The translations under genes and the position numbers were made by a program. This document shows positions 57,253 to 64,000 of a stretch of 64,000 bases of DNA, in pieces; position 1 is the stretch's first letter, and the number at the start of each line of letters is the position of its first letter. The stretch is from contig CM043963.1 in the NCBI GenBank assembly GCA_014529385.2, forward strand, positions 79,794,912-79,858,911, written 5' to 3'. The DNA comes from Adiantum capillus-veneris (Eukaryota > Streptophyta > Polypodiopsida > Polypodiales > Pteridaceae). The notes below the pieces were generated by a model. The model was given only the letters and a program-made list of their open reading frames with translations, searched no databases and was not told where the DNA came from.

Positions 57253-60004
57253 GTTAAGGCTCACTCAAGATTCTCAAGATAGTCTCTTACAATCCCACTT
57301 TGGCTTAGTCCAACTTATCCCCTTTTTGGCCCTGGTCAGGTCTCTCAAAAGTTAGGTCTTTGTGGTTTCTTGGTCTTTGGAAACTAGTCTTGGGGTACCA
57401 TAAAAGTTTGGATTTAGGAAACATAGGAAAAGTCTATTGCCTGCAAGATTTCTTCCTGGCTATGCCTGAATCAATTTGGAGTTGTCTATCAAAAGTTAGA
57501 TCAATATTAGTGAACTGCACTTGAAACAACACTCAAGATAGTCTCATGACCAGAACACAGGAACTTTGGCTTGTATCTTGGTCTCCAAAAGGTATTTTGA
57601 ACTCAAACTTGGGATTTCAGATGTCCTCATGTATGTCTACAAGATCACCAAGTCAGATACCCCCACTATGCTGAGGTACATGGATCGCGATCCATGTTCC
57701 TCTAACAATTTTTTTTTCCAAATTTTCCCAAATTTTGACAGTGTGTAGACAAGGTCATATATAGGCTCTATGTAAATTTTCATCAAATTCTGAGGTTGAG
57801 GTACATGGATCACGATCCATGTTCAACCACATATGGACTTGATCTCTTAGGAGTTTGTTGCTGACTATGGACTTGGTTTGATAGGTCAAATAGCCAACAC
57901 TAGGTCTGCACAGCGGTTTTCTGTCTGTCACCTGTTTTGCTCCCTTTTGATCCAAATTTGCTCAATTTTTTCCAAAACTGGACTTGGGGATATGTTTCTT
58001 TGTGTATGCACTACTGATTTGGAAAGTTTCAGGTTAAGCTGTTATTATGATTATATGGATCGCGATCCATATTTGGATCCCAAATTAACTCTTCTTGGTA
58101 CCATCACAATCAGCATGACTAGTAGGTCCTATGGTATCAATTGTTTTGAAAATGGACCTTTGGATTGAGAGCTAGGTCAGTTCTGACACTTTATCGGTGT
58201 ACTTGGCAGTTCTAGGCTTTTGGTTTGGTTTTTGGTATCCAAATTAAGTTTTGAAAAGACCACTAGACTCCTTGTGATGTCTTCTAGCTATGGTGCAAGT
58301 TTGGTATTAGTTTGTGACAGAGGAACATGGATCACGATCCATGTACCTCTATGTCAGATGGTAACGAAACTTGACACACAGGTTGCCCTTGGTCCACTGA
58401 TCCCTACTATATGGTTTTTGTGTGATTTAGACTTGTTTAGGACAGGCAAAAGTCATTCCCCAGGTCTGTTTTAGGGTTGAGACCTTGAAATCCGTTTGAC
58501 TCTTTTCACCCACTTTTTGAACTTTTTTGGTAAATATTCTTTGGGGACTTTATTCACAATGATCTCTGCTACATGTTGGAAAAGTCTTTGTCCAAAAATT
58601 TCTCAGGGGTACATGGATCGCGATCCATGTTCCACCACTTTTGGACATGATCTTTGGTGTGTTGATAGCTTGTGATCTTTGTAGCTTGCTCCACAAAGAA
58701 TTTTTGGATTTCGACTAGTTTTGCCCCACCAAAACTCATTTCTACAGTCTGCTATGACAGTTTTGACAATGAACTATTTTTGGCTCTTTTGACCACGTTT
58801 TACAATTTTTTTGCATATGGTTCTTTTGGGAAAGTTGTTCCAAATGATACCATCTACTGCTCAAATCTCAGCCAATTTTTTTAATGAAGTACATAAATCG
58901 TGATCCATGTTTGACCTCATTTTGACATGAAACTTGGTCATCTAATAGTCCATGTTATGGTGATACTCTTCCCCAAATCTTTTTGAATTTGGACAAATTT
59001 TTCCTAGTCAAAAGTGAGTTTTGTTATCTGCCCTACGATTTTTGACTAGTTTCTGTATTTGACTATTTTGAGAAAAAATGTTCAATTTTTTGCTATGGTC
59101 CCTTTTGGCAAAGTTGTTCCACTAGTTATCAGGGATGTACTTGTCAAATATCATCCCCAAATGTCAAAAGGTACATGGATCGCGATCCATGTTTGACAAC
59201 ATTTTTTCATGAATTTTGTTCTATTGGTTCTCTATTCCCTGTAGAAGCCAAATCTCACCCCTTTTTGAATTTGGATCCCAAAAGTTGAAAAACCCCAAAT
59301 TTTGTGTGTGAAATGCATGTTTTGCTATTTTTGCCCTAACAGTCAATTTTGATGTGATTTTTGATTTTTTCTTTCAAAAAAACTTGATCAAAGCAATATT
59401 CCACTGATGCTCAATGTCACTGATCACTTTTCACCAAAAATGGTCTTTGGGGTACATGGATCGCGATCCATGTTCCTCCACAGAATCTGGCCAGACTCTC
59501 CAGATTGCTTCTAGAGAGTCTATTGATGCCCTTGATCCACAAATTTTTGAATTGGGATCACTTTTAAGGGTCTCTACCATCAAATTTTCAAAATTTCAGA
59601 GTTATGGTTATTTCGGTCAAAATCTCGTTTTCACCCTTTTTTCCCCTCAATCTTTTAGCCCAATTTTGATGGTGGTAGTTTCTACTTACCCTACTCCTAA
59701 GTACTGAAATGAAACATGAAACAAAAACAAACAGAAAGGTAAAAAATAAAGTCAAAACAAAAAACGGAACAACGCTCTGAAAGCAATGAGAAAATCGAAG
59801 AATGAAATGCTTTTGACTATCTCACTCACAACCCTCTTTATCTCTCGAGAATAGATCTAGCAAGTCCTCAACTTCTAGACTCTATCAAGCACTAAACCTC
59901 GTGTCTAGTTGTTTCACTGCTAAAGTGTAAATGGAATTGAAGGTAAATTTTTAAAAAAGAACGCTCTAAATACACACTAGGTCACTCACGATCTAAGATT
60001 CATA
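57253..60004 (-). other. E1 5' leader, including the palindrome array
   Basis: A 2.7-kb non-coding region between gag and the primer site. The first 400 bp (57253-57660) have shorter phrases like those in the array but no palindrome. The array occupies 57678-59473. The remainder to 60004 shares CTACTTACCCTACTCCTA with the E2 leader (about 59682 and 38471). Confidence 0.7.
57678..59473. repeat. Tandem array of about 280-bp units, each with a 20-bp palindrome
   Basis: The palindrome ACATGGATCGCGATCCATGT is exact at 57678, 58611, 59173 and 59454. It is ATATGG...CCATAT (both arms changed, still perfect) at 58053. It has one centre change (CACG) at 57803 and 58325, and is degraded at 58891. Start-to-start spacings are 125, 250, 272, 286, 280, 282 and 281 bp. 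Between palindromes the units share weaker phrases such as TTTGGACAAATTTTT, CTTTTGG-AAAGTTGTTCCA and GACATGA-CTTGGT at constant offsets but are otherwise much diverged. Confidence 0.93.
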
Positions 60005-60022
60005 TCCCTGACAGCGGTACCA
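60005..60022 (-). other. E1 primer binding site candidate
   Basis: Minus strand TGGTACCGCTGTCAGGGA lies one to two bases after the LTR end (GCTAACA), homologous in place to 38826-38843 of E2. Confidence 0.65.
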
Positions 60023-60023
60023 A

Positions 60024-60669
60024 TGTTAGCAGGTCGCCGTCGGATGGGGCAAAGAGACTCTTTGAGATTGTCAATCTCAAGAAGTGAACCTTAACAAGCA
60101 AACACGACAACTCTACAAGCAAACCAACACTCAATGATCAGGGAAATCTGTCTATGTCCTTTCTCACAGCTCTAGGTCATCATGCCATTTCCGTTCCTAT
60201 GTCCTTTTTCACAGCTCTAGCTCATCACACCATTTTGGCACTCGAACGGACTGGAAATGCAACGAAACTTTAGGAGGAGGTCTAGGACACCTAGGGGCAC
60301 TATCCTACCAAGTCTGGTCACAATCCAACAAGGTACCAAAATCACGATCCATCATGAAAAATATCCTGGAAACTACAACAGAACTATCCAGAAAGATTGC
60401 CCTAAGGTCTAGGAACACTCTCCTATGGTCAAAATGACTAAAAACAATGATTTAAGCACTCAAATTTGAAGATTAAGCTCACAGACGTTGTGAGCGGGAT
60501 GAAAACACACACAACGCCTCTATAACGACCCGACACACACTCTTGGGAAGATACACACACACACACACACTATGGGGCACCACTCGGCTTACACAACACA
60601 CCTGGCCGAGACAGGAAACACACCTATGGAGTGAGAGGAGAGAAACTATCCACTTGCCCACTCCACACA

Positions 60670-60742
<73 letters not shown>

Positions 60743-61678
60743 CTCAGCTCAAAAGAGGAGAAGTTCTGATGTTTAGATACAAATGATCTTGGGCCAACAC
60801 CAATGGGGCAAATAGCTCACACAATATGGGTAAAACATGCCAGATACAATCAGAAAGTGGAGCGGAAGCTTCGCTCATAGGAGAAACTTAAATAGCAAAA
60901 ACAACAGAAAAAGAGTGAGGAATTTGGAAAAATGGTCAACGCCATCGCGTCCGGAACGGCCCAAAACCCCAGTCTACAATGCCAAAGTGCTCAAATCCGA
61001 CCTCGGATGAGCAATTTACGGTCAAAACAGGCTCCAAAATGAGCAAAAACACACCTGCGACTGTTCATCCTCTCTTCTCCACGTTTTTTCTGGTCTTCTC
61101 TCTATTTTTTCAGTTCCCACACTTAGCTTTATTAGTTGGGCACCCTTGGCCTTTTAGATGACCTCAAACGGACCCTGAACAGGCCAAAAACTGACCTTGC
61201 AGTGCATAGTTGTCACCTTTTTGCATCATCCGCACACCTGGCACTCAACATTTTTCAATAATGCGTCTCACAACCATGTGAAGTGGCCCCAAAAGATGGT
61301 CCTCATGATGACCTTTTTGCATAATTATCACAAGAAAACATCCACGTTGTGTCCGTACTTATCCACGTGCAAGTATTGACCCCATTCGCCGTCCTGACGC
61401 CACTAGATGCCATATGACGCACTTGCTTACCTCATGTCATCGGCCCGTGGATAGCTTCCTCGAGAAGTTTTACGTGCTACCAACTCCTCCTTATTGTAGA
61501 AAAAACATAGTGGTACTGGTAATAGTGAAAATCGATGCACTATGTACACCCTGTCCTACCTGTACACATGTGGGCCCCACGTAATCACCTGGCTCTGAAA
61601 AATGGGCAATTCTTTATTTGATGTACCATGCATGTATATGTACATATGCGCAATCCCTTGCTCCAAAAAACTCCTGAC
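60024..61678 (-). repeat. E1 5' LTR (right end tentative)
   Basis: Starts TGTTAGCAGG next to the primer site and shares phrases with the E2 LTR (AACGAAACTTTAGGA; CCAAAATCACGATCCAT against CCAAAATCGCGATTATG). A TATA-like CTATTTAAG is at about 60890 (minus). A possible outer end is CTCCTGACA at 61678 (minus TGTCAGGAG), only about 30 bp from the end of the next element's pol. It contains a (CA)35 tract at 60670-60739. Confidence 0.55.
60670..60739. repeat. (CA)35 microsatellite
   Basis: Uninterrupted CA tract inside the E1 LTR. Confidence 0.98.
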
Positions 61679-61707
61679 ATAATTTGCCTATCCCCTAGCC
61701 TGCTAGA

Positions 61708-62472
61708 TCATTCATGATCAGCAGCAGCAAAGAGAGATATGAGACTCGCCGCATCACAGGTCTCGTCATCCCTCACCAACACTGCTTGATCCACAGACAG
61801 CTCATCTTGATCCCCCATCATCAATCTAGCATGATACAATTTAAGACGCAATCCATTTACCCTTGACTTATGTAGAACACCATCCAGGTTAGCCAGCTGA
61901 TATGTGCCATTTGGAAAACACTCCACTACCTTGAAAGGGCCTTCCCACTTAATTTGAAACTTCTTTTGGAAGGTGTTGTCCAGCTTACTGTTGTAGTGCA
62001 AAACCAAGTCATGTTTCTTGATACCCTTACTTTTGACCTTTTCATTTATCTTTGACAAAGCCTTATCCTGCATCTGCCCATAATGCTCCAATGCGCTCAT
62101 CCTATCCAACTGGACCTCTTGTAACTGCAAGAGCCTCTCTTTGAATGCATCACTAGGCGGCCCAAGCAACTTCTCTAACATCTTGACCGCAGGCAACTCT
62201 ACCTCCACAGGCAATAGTGCTTCCTTTCCATACACCAAATGAAATGGAGGAAACCCTGTACCTGTCTTCACCGAAGTACGGTAAGCCCATAATGCACTAG
62301 GCAATTCCAAATCCCAATTCTTTCCTGGGTGCTCTGTCACTTTAGAAAGAATTTGTACCAACTCACCATTGAATCTTTCATTTAAGCCATTACACTGCGG
62401 GTAATAAGGAGTGGTATGCTGGTGCCTAATCTTCATCTTTGCGCATAAGAATTCTAGCAGTTTAGCTCTAAA
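61708..62472 (-). pseudogene. Tat-type gypsy integrase, C-terminal half
   Basis: Continues the frame of the upstream pol after a TGA at 62473-62475: FRAKLLEFLCAKMKIRHQHT, YYPQCNGLNERFNGELVQIL with the catalytic Glu (NERFNGE), SALWAYRTSVKTGTGFPPFH and LVYGKEALLPVEVELPAVKM. The C-terminal domain follows with KKFQIKWEGPFKVVECFPNG and QLANLDGVLHKSRVNGLRLK. It ends AADHE at 61708. No chromodomain is seen, as expected for the Tat/Athila branch. The stop sits between the second catalytic Asp and the Glu, so no active integrase can be made without readthrough. Confidence 0.9.
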
Positions 62473-63987
62473 TCATGGACCCTTATCTAAAAGTACTTCT
62501 AATGGCACCCCAAACTTGCAACATATTTCATCATACACAAATTTTGTCACATCCTTTGCAGTGATCTGTTTTACTCCTATAGCCTCTGCCCATCTAGAGA
62601 GATAGTCCACTACCGTCAAGATATAGCTTTTGCCCCTGCTTGTGATAGGTAACAGGCCTATTGCATCAATCCCCCACTTTTCAAACACATCAAACGCCAT
62701 AATGGTTTTTCGTAGCTCTGGCTTCAACACTCTCTTCCCAAATGCTTGACACCTATTGCAAGACCTACACCAATGGTGAACATCCTTGTGCAAACTAGGC
62801 CATACATACCCCTCTTGAAAAATCTTATGCAAGGTGATCTTTAGAGCAAAATGGCCACCACATGCGCCTTCATGATTCTCTTCCAACACTCTGTAAAGCT
62901 CCTCCCGCCAAGGTACACGTCTCAACACAAGATCAGCCCCTTTCATGTATAAGACATCACCAATCAATTTGTACCTGTATGCTCTACGCACAAAGCCATA
63001 CTTCTTAGACTTCTGAATCTCCTTTGGAATGATTCCTGTTAGCAAAAACTCCTCTTCTTGAGCCAAACTTTCCCGGCCATGATAAAGAGGTAAAGTGGTC
63101 CTCAACACAAATAGCTCCCCAATCATGCCTTGAGCTGCTTCATGTGCTTCTCCATTTAGAGCACGTTCAATGTGTTTGATGATCCATGCTTCGAACTTTT
63201 TTAACAGGCCTTTAATTCTGAAGCACATTTCCTTCAATGAGGTGTTCTTGCTCTTCCACACACCCAGCACTTGCTTCACCACTACCAAGGCATCACCTTT
63301 TATGCTCAACCTTCGAACCCCATGCTTCAAACAAATGTGTAATCCGGCTTCCAGAGTAGCATATTCAGCCTCATTGTTACTATGAGCATCCAATTTGAAA
63401 CCTCTCTTGCATACTATCTTCCCCTCTGGATCATAAAGTGCTGTACCCCATGAAGCTGCATCATGGATCTTTCTGTATGAACCATCAAAGAACAACACAT
63501 GTGCATTGCTGATCTGTGGCACTTCTTCAACTACCTTTCTCACCACCTCTTCCTTAACAATAAGGGGATTCTCCTTGTAGGTCAACAAATCAGCTAGGGT
63601 AGCCCTTGTACTATCTTCCACTAGAAAAGATAACTCAAACTCTTGCACCTCAATTACCCATTTCTTCACCACATTTGACATGTTAGTACCATTAATTAAC
63701 TGTCGCAAAAAGGTATAACTCGTCAAGAAAACAAAAGGCCGTGGTAGCAAGTAATGACGAAATCGTCGACAAGCAAATATTACACTGGCCATCACTAGCT
63801 CTACTTCCGAGAACTTTCTCTCCGCTACCAACTTCACTCGGCTTGCACAATACACTGGCCTCATATAATGGCTACCCTTCCCCTTTTGCAATAGCATGGC
63901 TCCAATGGCATCATCCCCTACTGATGGATTTACATAAAACACTTTCTCCCAATCAGGGGCCTGCATGGCTGACAACCCCCCTAACAC
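62473..63987 (-). pseudogene. Tat-type gypsy pol: two RNase H domains and integrase N-terminus
   Basis: 504 codons are open, and the frame enters from beyond the right edge. In order: the RT-connected RNase H (DWEKVFYVNPSVGDDAIGAM, SEVELVMASVIFACRRFRHY); a second, archaeal-type RNase H (HVLFFDGSYRKIHDAASWGT with Asp; NNEAEYATLEAGLHICLKHG with Glu; IKGDALVVVKQVLG with Asp); the integrase H-H-C-C finger (HEGACGGHF, CRSCNRCQAFGK); and the core start (KWGIDAIGLLPITSRGKSYI, LTVVDYLSRWAEAIGVKQIT, VPLEVLLDKGP) with both Asp residues. A second RNase H marks the Tat lineage of plant gypsy elements. It ends in TGA, where the frame continues downstream. The start lies outside the window. Confidence 0.92.
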
Positions 63988-64000
63988 CTCTATTACCTCT

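Noticed and set aside
57678-59473. CRISPR-like array of short repeats
   Set aside because: The repeats are palindromic, about 280 bp apart, and the intervening DNA is itself a diverged repeat. The context is a plant retroelement leader.
57566-59480. Repeated peptide YMDRDPCSS as a coding repeat
   Set aside because: It is simply the translation of the palindrome in one plus-strand frame. The frames between sites are broken and the element is transcribed from the other strand.

Overview
The window is plant nuclear DNA dominated by transposable elements. I see no complete, undamaged host gene. Decayed pentatricopeptide (PPR) sequence on the minus strand (1-2960, and a scrap at 29080-29425) reads with runs such as ITYACILKAC and KAQQVLDEL. 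These resemble the greatly expanded PPR families of ferns. With the long GA/CA microsatellites and the gag-like ORFs, a fern is the best guess, at about even confidence; this is inference. || Left arm (1-6400): a PPR pseudogene is split by a 463-bp Mutator-type MITE (exact 9-bp target duplication) and a tRNA-derived SINE (exact 14-bp duplication). After it come microsatellites, a dimer of tRNA-like units (family G) and a TATA-plus-hairpin promoter module with a 20-codon putative first exon (family F). || 6439-22560: an old Ty1/copia element (copia A) with both LTRs and a tRNA-Met-type primer binding site. It is disrupted by a 5.2-kb non-coding insert (8406-13598) and by a minus-strand Ty3/gypsy element (gypsy C; target duplication AAGCG) that shows an unequal-recombination scar. 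|| 22561-27900: the 3' part of module F1, a second module F2, two more G units, large CA tracts, and the C-terminal integrase end and LTR-like remnant of another gypsy C relative. || 27899-37543: two 983-bp LTR copies (family D) bound a segment with damaged gag-like ORFs. Nested in it is a young 4.0-kb copia element (copia B) with an exact CCTGG target duplication, a largely open pol and a 133-bp foldback in gag. || 37544-42960: leader and LTR of a second retroelement family (E2), an LTR-like promoter region, and AT-rich DNA with nothing recognisable. || 42968-60023: the 3' end of a plus-strand gypsy element, then a large minus-strand gypsy element (E1) with gag, protease, polyprotein, RT, RNase H and decayed integrase. 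E1 is split by a 5.5-kb segment carrying an unrecognised but convincingly spliced gene candidate (49369-50633). The E1 leader (57.6-59.5 kb) is an array of about 280-bp tandem repeats, each centred on a 20-bp palindrome. The related E2 leader has the same layout with a different palindrome. This is the best candidate here for an undescribed feature. || 60024-64000: the E1 5' LTR, followed by a minus-strand Tat-type gypsy pol with two RNase H domains and one premature stop, running off the right edge. || The coding material therefore consists of transposon replication modules (gag, protease, RT, RNase H, integrase) in various states of decay, nested in layers that give a relative insertion order.
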